From the NCBI GenBank assembly GCA_025359805.1, contig JANYDU010000039.1, positions 1 to 42,565 of the forward strand: 42,565 nucleotides of DNA. The letters run 5' to 3'. The DNA comes from Bacteroidota bacterium. Its GTDB lineage: Bacteria > Bacteroidota > Bacteroidia > UKL13-3. The notes below the pieces were generated by a model. It was not told the origin of the DNA. It did not search any database and worked only from the letters and a program-made list of their open reading frames with translations. Positions within the stretch are counted from its first letter, which is position 1. The number at the start of each line of letters is the position of its first letter. The translations under genes were made by a program, and so were the position numbers. Below are positions 42,445-42,565 of the stretch, piece by piece.

Positions 42445-42565
42445 TCGTTTTATATTTTATACCACGAATTATCATCAATTATTTTTTTGAGTAATGGAGT
42501 AATTCATGGCCAAGTAACTTCTACGAATTAAACTTTTAATTGAGAAATATAAAATCATAATTTTG

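Noticed and set aside
1..42565. tRNA or rRNA genes, CRISPR arrays, insertion sequences, prophage or attachment sites
   Set aside because: I looked for T-loop-like sequences, regular spaced repeats, transposase and integrase motifs and found none that hold up.

Overview
The window is an AT-rich chromosomal stretch from a member of the Bacteroidota. The evidence is two secreted proteins with type IX secretion (T9SS) C-terminal sorting domains, a FecA-like TonB receptor with an N-terminal carboxypeptidase-regulatory-like domain, a fused alpha/beta 2-oxoacid dehydrogenase E1, Bacteroidota-type promoters (TAnnTTTG, sometimes with an upstream TTG/TTTG), and starts that mostly lack Shine-Dalgarno sequences. 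Genus cannot be fixed from the sequence. I see no rRNA, tRNA, CRISPR array, insertion sequence or prophage. No gene-free stretch exceeds 300 bases; the longest is about 240 bases (19800-20040) and holds a terminator hairpin.

Layout. 1-9934 is mostly metabolic: panD (-), a PNGase F-like T9SS protein (+), a cystathionine synthase/lyase-type PLP enzyme (-), a small TerB-like protein (+), a FecA-like receptor (+), a small transaldolase (+) and a fused E1 dehydrogenase (+).

9967-19799 is the most interesting region. A leftward operon encodes two small membrane proteins, a lipoprotein beta-carbonic anhydrase and an SbtA-type bicarbonate permease. Beside it, separated by a strong terminator, is a leftward RND efflux operon (MFP, RND pump, outer-membrane lipoprotein). 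Next come a secreted protein of unknown function and a divergent LysR regulator. A 40-bp sequence, 34/40 identical between copies, lies in front of both the carbonate operon and lysR. I read it as the LysR operator tying these units together.

20041-24533 is a leftward set: a beta-propeller (Reg_prop/Y_Y_Y) sensor kinase, a NarL-type response regulator and a CARDB/T9SS secreted protein. Related inverted repeats lie just upstream of the regulator and of the secreted protein. 24695-28021 holds typA/bipA and a FucP-type sugar transporter. 28216-30294 is a rightward, translationally coupled trio: a small secreted protein, a LytS-type kinase and a LytTR regulator. corA follows.

31309-37735 is a second leftward efflux operon: marR, MFP, a four-helix-bundle (S23) protein, an RND pump and a TolC-like protein. 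A perfect inverted repeat sits on the marR promoter. 37871-42444 contains a TetA-like MFS pump (-), mnmE (+), an alkyltransferase-like protein lacking the reactive cysteine (+), and a YifB/ComM-family ATPase (-).

The functional themes are envelope transport and efflux, three one- or two-component regulatory circuits with visible candidate operators, and housekeeping genes. Promoter and operator calls rest on pattern reading only; protein family calls rest on recognised motifs, without database searches.
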